Part shown: positions 27,616-35,812 of the stretch, piece by piece | Position numbering within the stretch: the first letter of the stretch is position 1 | Layout: each line of letters begins with the position of its first letter | Assembly: GCF_014218335.1 (NCBI RefSeq) | Contig: NZ_AP023367.1 | Location: forward strand, 1,675,501-1,739,500 | Source: Anaerocolumna cellulosilytica | Lineage (GTDB): Bacteria > Bacillota > Clostridia > Lachnospirales > Lachnospiraceae | Direction of reading: 5' to 3' | Length of the DNA: 64,000 nucleotides | Notes under the pieces: model-generated | Databases searched by the model: none | What the model saw: the letters and a program-made list of their open reading frames with translations, nothing else | Told to the model about the DNA's origin: nothing | Made by a program: the position numbers and the translations under genes

Positions 27616-28146
27616 ATGAAGAAAGGTACATTAGGTATTATACTAGCAGTTGTAATATTATTTGCGGGCTTTTATTATTTTGCACAAGCCTCTCTAAATA
27701 CAAAGGCTGAGGAATCCGGCAAAAAAATAACACGTGAAACGAATACCAAACAGAAATTAGGAAAACAGCCCAAGAAAAAAACAGCATCAAAAAAGGTGAC
27801 GGTTAAGCCAAAGGCAGTTAAGAAAGATGATTCTATTGAAATGAAAATCACTATAAAAAATAACACGAAAAAGGATGTAACCATTGAACACTCCTCAGGT
27901 CAAGTATTTGATATCCAGCTTCTTGACGCTAATAAGAACCTATTATATACCTGGTCTGCTGATAAATCGTTCATACAGATGTTATCTACCACAGAAATCA
28001 AAGCCGGAAAATCTCTGTCCTACAAAGAAGTTTTGTCTGGGGAGGTGTATGAGAATATCAAGGATAAAGTAGTATATATGAAAGTATATCTTACCGGAAC
28101 TGCAGATTTCATAAATGCTGATGGATATATAGTTAAAGTGAAATAA
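27616..28146 (+). CDS. Membrane-anchored BsuPI-type (intracellular proteinase inhibitor-like) protein
   Basis: 176 residues. A short Lys-rich start and one hydrophobic segment (residues ~5-24) act as signal or anchor. A Lys-rich linker follows (to ~70), then a BsuPI-like beta domain (IEMKITIKNNTKKDVTIEHS, FDIQLLDANKNLLYTWSADK, EIKAGKSL) to about 160. BsuPI of B. subtilis inhibits its major intracellular serine protease; exported versions such as this are widespread and of unknown target. A large subtilase is encoded 5.7 kb away, but no functional link is shown. GAGGAGG lies ahead of the ATG. Confidence 0.78.
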   Translation: MKKGTLGIILAVVILFAGFYYFAQASLNTKAEESGKKITRETNTKQKLGKQPKKKTASKKVTVKPKAVKKDDSIEMKITIKNNTKKDVTIEHSSGQVFDIQLLDANKNLLYTWSADKSFIQMLSTTEIKAGKSLSYKEVLSGEVYENIKDKVVYMKVYLTGTADFINADGYIVKVK

Positions 28147-28161
28147 CAACGTTATAACAAG

Positions 28162-28213
28162 AAAACCTGTAACTTTTGATAGTGTGACCACACAAAAGTT
28201 ATGGGTTTTCTTT
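28162..28213 (+). terminator. Intrinsic terminator after the BsuPI-type gene
   Basis: Long stem 28162-28178 with 28193-28209 (AACTTTTG/CAAAAGTT core), then a T-rich tail. Confidence 0.8.
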
Positions 28214-28537
28214 AAGTTTAAAGATGTGCTAACTCGTTGACAAAAAGATAAGATTAAAATATAATAAAGAAACTTTATAAAGTCCTGCAATTTCTGCTTT
28301 TACAAAAGAAAGTAGCATTACAGAAGCCGAAAAAATAATGCTTCCGGATATAATAGTATCAAATAACTTAAATTCAGATTTTGAAGCAGGGATTAAACAG
28401 ATAGCATTACTTAATTGTCTAAATATAAATATCACACAGATGGGAGTTAAGTTAAAAAGAACGTTTCAACTGTTCTGTTTAGACCTGTTCAATTTTTGAA
28501 CAGGTCGTCAAAAATTGAAAGGCATAGGTGTTAATAT
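28214..28537. other. Gap with a coding-like stretch and a strong palindrome
   Basis: Bases ~28282-28498 are open in one plus frame and read like protein (SSITEAEKIMLPDIIVSNN and on) but have no start codon or ribosome site and match no family I know, so a gene remnant is possible. At 28482-28506 an 11-bp perfect stem with a 3-base centre (GACCTGTTCAA/TTGAACAGGTC) lies 32 bases before the acetyltransferase gene. It has no T run and may be an operator or leader hairpin. Confidence 0.4.
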
Positions 28538-29152
28538 ATGAATCAAAAAGAAAGAATGCTCACAGGTTTGCCTTATAAGGCATGGCTGGATGGTTTAAGC
28601 GAAGAAAGAATGGAGAACAAATTAAAGATATATGAATATAATCAGATACGTCCGGATGAGAAGAAGAAAGCGGAAGAACTAATTCGGAGTATTCTTGGCA
28701 AAGCGGGTGAAGACATTCACATTGAACAGCCATTTCATTGTGATTACGGAAAGAACATAGAAGTCGGAAATAATTTTTTTGCTAACTATAACTGTACCAT
28801 ATTAGATGTAGGTAAAGTTATAATCGGAGAGAATGTAATGTTTGCACCCAATGTATCAATCTATACGGCGGGACATCCCATTCATCCGGACTCCAGGAAT
28901 TCAGGCTATGAATATGGTATTGCTATTACAATCGGTGATAATGTATGGATTGGCGGAAATGTTGTGATTAATCCTGGTGTTACAATCGGCCATAATGTTG
29001 TTATCGGAGCAGGTAGTGTTGTTACGAAAGATATACCGGATAATGTAATTGCAGTGGGGAATCCCTGTAAAGTTATAAGAGCAATAACGGAAGAAGACAG
29101 AAAATACTATTACAAAGATAAAGAATTTGATGTACAGGATTATACTGAATAA
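28538..29152 (+). CDS. Sugar O-acetyltransferase, maltose/galactoside acetyltransferase family
   Basis: 204 residues, typical for Maa/LacA/NodL. The N-terminal MAC helix region (KERMLTGLPYKAW) is followed by a left-handed beta-helix of hexapeptide repeats (IEVGNN, VIIGEN, ITIGDNVWIGGNVVINPGVTIGHNVVIGAG in pieces) with the catalytic His in the family motif YTAGHP. It transfers acetyl from acetyl-CoA to free sugars, usually seen as detoxification of surplus sugar. Transcribed alone, with a terminator behind it. Confidence 0.94.
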   Translation: MNQKERMLTGLPYKAWLDGLSEERMENKLKIYEYNQIRPDEKKKAEELIRSILGKAGEDIHIEQPFHCDYGKNIEVGNNFFANYNCTILDVGKVIIGENVMFAPNVSIYTAGHPIHPDSRNSGYEYGIAITIGDNVWIGGNVVINPGVTIGHNVVIGAGSVVTKDIPDNVIAVGNPCKVIRAITEEDRKYYYKDKEFDVQDYTE

Positions 29153-29170
29153 TAAAAATATCTAATAAGA

Positions 29171-29216
29171 AGGCTATCTGTAATTGGTGAAAGAATAACA
29201 GATGGTCTTTTTGTAT
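29171..29216 (+). terminator. Intrinsic terminator after the acetyltransferase gene
   Basis: Stem GGCTATCTGT/ACAGATGGTC with G-U pairs, then T5. Confidence 0.7.
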
Positions 29217-29258
29217 GCAATTATTATAAAAATATTTGTTACAGAAGTACTTGTAAAA

Positions 29259-29290
29259 AATACAACTGTATTATATAATACAGTTGTATT
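29259..29290. promoter_or_regulatory. Perfect 32-bp palindrome, TetR operator candidate
   Basis: Bases 29259-29274 and 29275-29290 are exact reverse complements. Within each half, ATACAACTGTAT / ATACAGTTGTAT is itself near-palindromic, suggesting two adjacent dimer sites. It lies 39 bases before the start of a TetR gene whose operon it probably controls. Confidence 0.75.
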
Positions 29291-29328
29291 GTGAAAAGAT
29301 TAATTGTTATTTGTCTTGGAGGGATGGA

Positions 29329-29937
29329 ATGCCTAAAATTATAAATTATGATAATCAAAAGGAAAGTATTGCAGAAGCGGCATGGAGGGTAATAAAAAGA
29401 GAAGGAATAGAGAATGCATCGGTACGCAATATTGCGAAAGAAGCAGGAATATCTTCAGGAGCATTACAGCACTATTTTAGTTCTCAAGTCCAATTATTAG
29501 AGTTTGCAATGAATATGGTTTTTGAACGTGTTGAAGACAGATTTACACGTATTAGTAACGAGATAAGCAGCGTTACACTTGAGAATGCAAAAAAAATATT
29601 ATGGAATCTTATGCCGGTAAATGAGGAACAGGAATTGGAAATGGAAGTCTGGCTGTCTCTGACTGTTAAAGCGTTCCATGAATCGTCTTTAAATAAAATA
29701 AGTAAGAGTACGTATGAAGCCATACATCTGATAATACTAACCCTTTTAAAACAATTAGAGGAGGCAGGGTTACTAAAAAAGGGCTTGAAGCTTTCAATGG
29801 AGGCCAAGAGACTGCATATTTTGCTGGACGGTTTATCTCTTCATCGAATGGTTTCACCGGATACTATGACAAGTGATGTATTTCATTCTATATTAGATCA
29901 ACACTTAAGGGAATTAACAAATAATTTGACTGACTAG
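29329..29937 (+). CDS. TetR/AcrR family transcriptional regulator
   Basis: 202 residues from the ATG at 29329, set by GGAGGG five bases upstream (the longer frame to 29284 would run into the operator region). The HTH is clear (ENASVRNIAKEAGISSGALQHYFSSQ). The C-terminal domain resembles the BetI/TetR_C_6 group. It lies behind a perfect palindrome, probably its own operator, and 51 bases before an alpha/beta hydrolase gene that is likely in the same transcript. Confidence 0.92.
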   Translation: MPKIINYDNQKESIAEAAWRVIKREGIENASVRNIAKEAGISSGALQHYFSSQVQLLEFAMNMVFERVEDRFTRISNEISSVTLENAKKILWNLMPVNEEQELEMEVWLSLTVKAFHESSLNKISKSTYEAIHLIILTLLKQLEEAGLLKKGLKLSMEAKRLHILLDGLSLHRMVSPDTMTSDVFHSILDQHLRELTNNLTD

Positions 29938-29988
29938 AAGTTAGAATTGTGGAAATGTGGGAACTAGGCTGAAAGGAGAAAAATACAA

Positions 29989-30996
29989 ATGAAAAGACAC
30001 AGAAGGATAAAAAAGGCATTAGGAATTACCGCAGCTTTTTTTATTCTTATTATTATTGCAGGTTTTGTTTATGAAGCGATTGCTTTTAGAATGAATAAAA
30101 AAGAATTTCCTATGCCGGGTAAGCTTGTAGATGCAGGTAACTATAGCCTTCATCTGAATGTACAAGGAGAGGGTGCATTTACAGTTATATTTGAAGCAGG
30201 CAGTGGCGAAACTAGTTTATCGTGGGGAGACATACCAGAGCAACTATCTTCTATTGCAAGAGTTGTTAGTTATGACAGAGCAGGTTATGCCTGGAGTGAA
30301 GAAGCAGAAACGAAACGATCAGGGTATCATATTGTTCAGGAATTGTATACGGCGTTACAGCAGGAGGGGATTAAAGGTCCTTATATTCTTGTCGGACATT
30401 CGCTGGGGGGGATGTATTCAAGGCTGTTTGCAGAAGAATACAGGGAAGAAGTAGCAGGGTTAGTATTAGTTGATGCAAGACCAGAGGAGGATGAGGAGCA
30501 GACAGCACCCATATACGCCAAGGAAAATTATGTACAAAAACCCTCAGCCAATGTATTATCTTTATTAAAGCAAGCGGGCATCATGCGGTTTTTTCAAAAT
30601 TATTTATTAGAGGGCATGGTTCCTGTTGAGGAAAGAGAACTTTTTATAAATGTTATTGCTACACCAAAATATTTTCATGCTGTGGAGGAAGAAGGGAAGC
30701 TCTCAGGTGATGTAGAGGACGCAATTCGAGGCCAGCAGTTAGGGAGGCTTCCGGTGAAAGTAATCGCACGGGGACTCCCCCCAGATTATAAAGCTTTTGG
30801 TATTTCTGAAGAATCCGGACAAAAGATTGAAGAAATATGGAGAAACGGGCAGCTTGGCATGCTTGCCATCTCTGATAACAGCGAGTTTATAGAGGCAGCA
30901 AATAGCGGTCATATGATAATGAAGGAAGAGCCAGAATTAGTTCGGAATATTATAAAAAACCTGATTCAAGACCTGGAAGAAGGGAAAAATAAATAA
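29989..30996 (+). CDS. Membrane-anchored alpha/beta hydrolase
   Basis: 335 residues. An N-terminal hydrophobic anchor (residues ~12-30) precedes an alpha/beta hydrolase fold with the nucleophile elbow VGHSLGG (S138), an oxyanion-type FEAGSGE near residue 66, the acid region LVDARPEED, and a C-terminal His in SGH. The active site would face outside the membrane. The substrate is unknown (ester, lipid or lactone). It is co-directional and close to the TetR gene, suggesting induction by a compound it acts on. Confidence 0.85.
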   Translation: MKRHRRIKKALGITAAFFILIIIAGFVYEAIAFRMNKKEFPMPGKLVDAGNYSLHLNVQGEGAFTVIFEAGSGETSLSWGDIPEQLSSIARVVSYDRAGYAWSEEAETKRSGYHIVQELYTALQQEGIKGPYILVGHSLGGMYSRLFAEEYREEVAGLVLVDARPEEDEEQTAPIYAKENYVQKPSANVLSLLKQAGIMRFFQNYLLEGMVPVEERELFINVIATPKYFHAVEEEGKLSGDVEDAIRGQQLGRLPVKVIARGLPPDYKAFGISEESGQKIEEIWRNGQLGMLAISDNSEFIEAANSGHMIMKEEPELVRNIIKNLIQDLEEGKNK

Positions 30997-31006
30997 AGAA
31001 ATAAGG

Positions 31007-31069
31007 AACTCTTTGAAGTATTGCTAAAACCCTTATGTGGGAATTAAGTCAGCTTCAAAGAGTTTTTTT
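31007..31069 (+). terminator. Intrinsic terminator after the hydrolase gene
   Basis: A 12-bp stem (from AACTCTTTGAAG to CTTCAAAGAGTT) with a ~34-base loop, then T7. Confidence 0.8.
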
Positions 31070-31201
31070 GTTTAATCAGGCTGAAAATAAATGAAAGATG
31101 TGATAAAATAGTAAAAGTGGATTTACGAACGAGATTCAATGGATATAAAATACAGGGAAGGACAATATAATGCCAGATACATTATATAACAGGAAGAAGA
31201 A

Positions 31202-31993
31202 ATGCGGATAGGTTTTTTTGATTCAGGTGTTGGTGGTATAACAGTACTACACGAGGCATTAAAGATATTACCTGATGAGGATTATATATATTATGCAGAT
31301 ACTAAAAATGTTCCTTATGGAGTAAAACCCAAGGAAGAGGTTAAACAATATATTTTTACGGCCATGGAGTGTATGATTAATCAGGGAGTGAAAGCTATTG
31401 TTATTGCCTGTAATACGGCTACGAGTGTGGCGATAGAAGAGGTAAGAAGCCGATACAATGTGCCTGTTATAGGGATGGAACCGGCTGTAAAGCCTGCTGT
31501 TAGAAATAATCAGGACAGGAGCAAACGAGTGTTAGTAACTGCCACTGCTTTAACATTAAGAGAAGAAAAATTGCAGAATCTTATAGCAAGGTTAGACCAA
31601 GGACATATTGTGGATTTATTACCACTGCCGGGATTAATCCAATTCGCTGAGAAGCTGGTGTTTGATGAGGAAACTGTATTGCCGTATCTGCATGAGCAGT
31701 TGTCTTTATATGACTTAAATCAATATGGAACCGTTGTTTTGGGCTGTACGCATTTTCCATATTATAAAAATATATTTTATAAAATACTTCCAAGGCAGGT
31801 TAGTGTGATTGACGGAAACAAAGGGACTGTTAATAATTTAAAAAGAATACTGGCGGACTCGCATTCTTTGGGAGGGGGCAGCGGAAGGATTGCATACTAC
31901 GAGTCAGGAATCAGAGTAGAAGATACAATAAGACTCAATAACTATAAAGAATTAATGAGGTGCTTGGAACGTACAAATAAAGTATCAGATTGA
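31202..31993 (+). CDS. murI: Glutamate racemase
   Basis: 263 residues, normal size. It starts with the family pattern IGFFDSGVGG and carries the two catalytic cysteines C70 (ACNTAT) and C182 (LGCTHFP), plus YADTKNVPYG. It interconverts L- and D-glutamate, giving D-Glu for peptidoglycan in the cytosol. AGGAAG lies ahead of the ATG. It stands alone between a terminator and a two-component system. Confidence 0.96.
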   Translation: MRIGFFDSGVGGITVLHEALKILPDEDYIYYADTKNVPYGVKPKEEVKQYIFTAMECMINQGVKAIVIACNTATSVAIEEVRSRYNVPVIGMEPAVKPAVRNNQDRSKRVLVTATALTLREEKLQNLIARLDQGHIVDLLPLPGLIQFAEKLVFDEETVLPYLHEQLSLYDLNQYGTVVLGCTHFPYYKNIFYKILPRQVSVIDGNKGTVNNLKRILADSHSLGGGSGRIAYYESGIRVEDTIRLNNYKELMRCLERTNKVSD

Positions 31994-32173
31994 TACTCTT
32001 ATATAGCAAAGGGGAAGCAGCATATATAACAAAAACAATGTATTGATTATTTTATCCGGTTAAACAAAAGGATATTACTACCAGAGTAGAGATTATGTAT
32101 AACATAATATTTTTGTAAAATAAGGATAATTATATTACATAGATACTTTTTCCGTAGAAAGGAGTCATAATCA

Positions 32174-32869
32174 ATGAATGAAAAAATTCTGGTAATAGAG
32201 GATGAAAAAAAGATATCGGATGCAATTACGTATGCATTGGGAAGAGAAGGCTATACCTTCGAGGTGGCTTATGATGGCGAAGTTGCTTTGGAAATGATAT
32301 CCCGATTCCGTCCAAATGCCATTATTTTAGACGTTATGCTTCCTGGGATGGACGGATATGAAATTCTTAAGCACCTAAGGGATAAAGAGCGTATAGGGGT
32401 TATTATGGTAACCGCAAAAGAGGATATTGTCCATAAAATACTAGGGCTTGAGCTGGGGGCGGATGATTATATAACCAAACCTTTTGATATGCGAGAATTA
32501 CTTGCACGTTTGAAATCTTTGCTGCGTAGAATACAGAAAGCAGAAAAGAAGCAGGAGTCTGCTAAGGTCAGTCTGGGAGGTATTATACTTTATTTAAATA
32601 AACGAACCGCTTTTACTGAAAACAAAATGCTTGATTTGACTCCAAAGGAATACGATATGCTTGCTCTTTTATTGGCTAACCCTGAGCGGGTTTACACAAG
32701 AGAACAGCTTCTTGATTTGGTATGGGGGATTGACTATATAGGAGGGACCCGCACCGTGGATATACATGTGCAGCGGGTTAGAAAGAAACTTGGTGAGAAA
32801 TACGAAGATGTGATTCAGACCGTTTATGGAATAGGTTACAAAGCCATAGGGGGCAGCAGTGAAAATTAG
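32174..32869 (+). CDS. OmpR-family response regulator
   Basis: 231 residues: receiver domain with D53 as phosphoacceptor (ILDVMLPGMDG), T in MVTAKED and K in TKPF; then an OmpR/PhoB winged helix (LTPKEYDMLALL, RTVDIHVQRVRKKLG, GIGYK). GAAAGGAG precedes the ATG. The start codon of the kinase lies inside its last codons, so the pair is translationally coupled. A likely target is the lipoprotein/GH28 region directly downstream. Confidence 0.96.
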   Translation: MNEKILVIEDEKKISDAITYALGREGYTFEVAYDGEVALEMISRFRPNAIILDVMLPGMDGYEILKHLRDKERIGVIMVTAKEDIVHKILGLELGADDYITKPFDMRELLARLKSLLRRIQKAEKKQESAKVSLGGIILYLNKRTAFTENKMLDLTPKEYDMLALLLANPERVYTREQLLDLVWGIDYIGGTRTVDIHVQRVRKKLGEKYEDVIQTVYGIGYKAIGGSSEN

Positions 32870-34322
32870 CATAAAATTAAAATTCAGCCTTTTTCTTGCG
32901 GCATTACTGCTTCTTGTTGTATTTTTCTTAAGCCTTTTAGTACTGCAAGGCATAAAAAGTAACCAACAAAATCAATATGAACAATATTTATCCCAGCAGG
33001 CAAAAACCGCAAACACGTACTTTATCCAGAGAATTTTATCGGAAGAAAACAAGGTACCACAGACCTTTCTATCTGCAAAGGGGCAGGAATTTGCCCGGCA
33101 GTTGGAATCAATAAGCGGCCAGACTTTGGTTTTGTATGACAAGCAAGGGAAGCTGATAAGTAAAAAGGTAACAGATACAGAGTCAGACCGTATAAAGCAC
33201 GCATTGGACTATGCATTAGACAATAAGACAGCCTATTTGGTGATAGAAGATTCCTTATATTACCTGACTCCTTTAATAGCCGGAAATGAACAGCTTGGTG
33301 TAATACAGTTTTATTATTCCTTGTCTGAACACCAGTCATTTTACAACAATATACGGCAATTATTTATCTATATAGGTGCAATTGTATTTTTCTTAAGTTT
33401 TTTAATCGGTAATATATATTTTAACGCTTTTGCATCGGGCATTATAAAACTAGATAAAATGGTGGATAAAATACGAGAGGGTCATTATGCAACTACAATT
33501 TTAAAACGAAGGGACGAAATCGGAAAGTTAAGTCAGGGAATCCATGCCATGAGCGGTCAGATTCAAAAAACCATACAAGGCCTTAAAGAGGAAGAAGTTA
33601 AATTAACGCTTGCTGTGAACAAATTGTCCCAGCTTGATATACAGCAGAAACAATTTATTGGTAATGTAACCCATGAATTTAAAACACCTCTAACCTCAAT
33701 TAAGGCCTATATTGATTTGTTAGAAATGTACCCTGACGATGAGGCACTTTTACAGACGGCCATCACCAATATAAAAAGTGAGACCGGACGTTTGTATGAA
33801 ATGGTAGATAAGGTTTTGCAGTTATCTGCTTTAGAAAAATATGATTTCGAACTAAAGCTTGAGAAACTTGCCGTTAAGCAGATATTAGAAACAGTGATAA
33901 ACAGCTTAAAGGGCAGAATGGATAAGTTCGGTATTAAACTTTCTGCGGAACTTAGGGATATCTATATAGAAGGGGATAAAGACAGCTTAGTAATAGTGTT
34001 GATAAATCTGCTGGATAACGCCATCAAATACAACAAAACCAATGGGCAAATTTTTGTAAAAACGTATGAGTTAAGGTATCAGGTATTTATAGAAATAGCA
34101 GATACAGGGATTGGTATTCCTGAGGAACTTGTACAAAAAGTGTTTGAACCTTTTTATACAGTTGATAAAAATAGAGCAAGAGAGAATGGAGGGGCCGGCT
34201 TAGGGTTGTCACTTGTTAAGAAACATACAGAATCCATGGGGGGATCTGTCAGTTTACTAAATACCGGAATGGAAGGAACCAGCTTTAAAATTACCTTTCC
34301 AGCAATCACAGATGAAGCGTAG
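32859..34322 (+). CDS. Sensor histidine kinase
   Basis: 487 residues, GTG start overlapping the regulator gene by 11 bases. Two membrane helices (~8-30 and ~167-190) bracket an extracytoplasmic sensor of ~135 residues; HAMP (~192-245) follows. The phosphoacceptor is H272 in VTHEFKTPLTS. The ATPase has N (LLDNAIKYN), G1 (DTGIGIP) and G2 (GGAGLGLSL) boxes. The signal is unknown. Confidence 0.95.
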   Translation: MKISIKLKFSLFLAALLLLVVFFLSLLVLQGIKSNQQNQYEQYLSQQAKTANTYFIQRILSEENKVPQTFLSAKGQEFARQLESISGQTLVLYDKQGKLISKKVTDTESDRIKHALDYALDNKTAYLVIEDSLYYLTPLIAGNEQLGVIQFYYSLSEHQSFYNNIRQLFIYIGAIVFFLSFLIGNIYFNAFASGIIKLDKMVDKIREGHYATTILKRRDEIGKLSQGIHAMSGQIQKTIQGLKEEEVKLTLAVNKLSQLDIQQKQFIGNVTHEFKTPLTSIKAYIDLLEMYPDDEALLQTAITNIKSETGRLYEMVDKVLQLSALEKYDFELKLEKLAVKQILETVINSLKGRMDKFGIKLSAELRDIYIEGDKDSLVIVLINLLDNAIKYNKTNGQIFVKTYELRYQVFIEIADTGIGIPEELVQKVFEPFYTVDKNRARENGGAGLGLSLVKKHTESMGGSVSLLNTGMEGTSFKITFPAITDEA

Positions 34323-34348
34323 AAGTATATTCCCTATTCCTATAGAAT

Positions 34349-34399
34349 GTTTACATTTTAGATACAATTGTTAACAGGATATATATAATTGTATATTAT
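34349..34399 (+). promoter_or_regulatory. Promoter with GTTTACATT/TTGTTAACA elements ahead of the lipoprotein gene
   Basis: TTAACA (34371-34376), a 17-base spacer and TATTAT (34394-34399) form a likely promoter. GTTTACATT at 34349 and TTGTTAACA at 34368 resemble the elements ahead of the second two-component system (56108 onward). Confidence 0.45.
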
Positions 34400-34431
34400 A
34401 CTGAAATAAATTCTTGATAATCTATATATCG

Positions 34432-34572
34432 AGGAGGCGATTAAATTGAATATTAAGTTACATGCTTCAATTTTTATCTAGACAGTATGGCAAGCCGATA
34501 TGGCTTACAATGTGAACTGGATTGAAAAGTAATTTTCACATAACATTTGCCTGCGACCAAAGTGTGCAGGTA
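34432..34572 (+). promoter_or_regulatory. Leader with 11-residue mini-ORF and three hairpins
   Basis: GAGGAGG (34432-34438) is followed 7 bases later by TTG and an 11-codon frame ending at 34481 (MNIKLHASIFI). Three hairpins follow: AAGCC/GGCTT (34492-34506), ATGTGAA/TTCACAT (34510-34541) and TGCCTGC/GCAGGTA (34548-34572). This suggests a leader peptide or regulatory RNA for the lipoprotein gene. It matches no riboswitch I recognise. Confidence 0.4.
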
Positions 34573-34592
34573 TCGGAAAGGGATGGTATTTT

Positions 34593-35699
34593 ATGAAAAA
34601 AATACAAATAACGAAAGCAGTATGTGTGCTGGTTTTATTATTAGCGACTACAGGATGTAGTGCAGAAAGAGAGAAAGTAACAGTTAAGGAACCCGGAGGA
34701 TCCCTTACAATTATTGATAATCCGGAAAGTGAAGTAAAGGATACGGGTGTTAATGTAATAAGAATTGATCCTTATGAGAAACTCGAAATTACGGATTGGC
34801 TGGATGCAGATACCGTAATTGTATCTAAGGAAAATGAAACATTAGAGAAAATGAGTCTGGCGGAATTATCGGATTCGTATCCAAGAAGCCTATATCTTTA
34901 TAATCTTAAAACTAAGGAGTATGAGCTGTTACAAGAAGATGCAGACCTTAACTTAGGAGGTGCAAAATTATCCTCTGACAAGAAAAATCTGTTATATTAC
35001 GGCAATAGCCTGGGCGATCCATCTTATTATGTTTTAAACCTTGAGAACAGAAAGAGTTTTGGTATTATAGGTGAGCCAGTTGGAAATGTAGGCAGTGCAA
35101 ATTGGGCTGATAAGGATACTGTAATTGGAGCAGGTTATATGAGTGGTGCCTATACCGCCAGTACAGACGGTAAAATAACCATTATAAAGGAATTAGAGGA
35201 AAAAGCAATTTTTGTGGTACAACAAATAAAAGATACAATTTACTACAATACTTCCGATGATAATACCCTTATGGCTTTAAACTTAACAACCAAGGAAACG
35301 GTAAGTTTGAATCTTGCCAACGTGTTTTCTGTATACCCTGCTCCTGATGAAAAGCAGATACTGGTTTTACAATATAATGGTTCTCAACAAGTCTTATTGC
35401 TTTGTGATATGGATGGAAGTAATATTAAAACCATTGCGGAAGGCTTAGAATTAGGAGGCATATCCTGGTCTCCTGACCAGAGAATGATTACTTACAGCAT
35501 GAAAGGGGAAGGCAGCGGCACAGGAACCAGCGGGCTATATCTCTATGATTTGTTGACGGGTGAACCCACACGGATTGCAGTAGATGTGGAAGGAATTACA
35601 ACCAGTTTTAGTCCTTCCGGTAAGGAATTTGCATTTACCCAGTGGGATGGAAAACAGTATAACAGCAGTATTGTTCACCTAGAGGATTCTTTACAGTAA
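34593..35699 (+). CDS. Lipoprotein with TolB/WD40-like beta-propeller
   Basis: 368 residues. A lipoprotein signal ends at C22 (ATTGCS), so it is tethered outside the membrane. The rest has repeats with S-x-D-x-K-x-x-x-x-Y, SPDQRMITY and SPSGKEFAF blades, i.e. a six- or seven-bladed TolB/WD40-like propeller. Such proteins usually bind partners or ligands. It follows a two-component system and precedes the GH28-like gene. It could be an accessory sensor or a target of that system; the role is not shown by the sequence. Confidence 0.75.
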   Translation: MKKIQITKAVCVLVLLLATTGCSAEREKVTVKEPGGSLTIIDNPESEVKDTGVNVIRIDPYEKLEITDWLDADTVIVSKENETLEKMSLAELSDSYPRSLYLYNLKTKEYELLQEDADLNLGGAKLSSDKKNLLYYGNSLGDPSYYVLNLENRKSFGIIGEPVGNVGSANWADKDTVIGAGYMSGAYTASTDGKITIIKELEEKAIFVVQQIKDTIYYNTSDDNTLMALNLTTKETVSLNLANVFSVYPAPDEKQILVLQYNGSQQVLLLCDMDGSNIKTIAEGLELGGISWSPDQRMITYSMKGEGSGTGTSGLYLYDLLTGEPTRIAVDVEGITTSFSPSGKEFAFTQWDGKQYNSSIVHLEDSLQ

Positions 35700-35812
35700 T
35701 AGTTAAAAACAGCTAATTATGAAACCGTTATTTTATGTGTTTTGGTGTTGCTTTGCTTGGAATTATGTTGTATTCTTTAGGGAAGACAGAATTTTTTGTT
35801 CAGGAGGACATT

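Noticed and set aside
28282-28498. Open plus-strand stretch before the acetyltransferase gene
   Set aside because: Coding-like but without start codon, ribosome site or recognisable family; kept only as a note in the gap entry.
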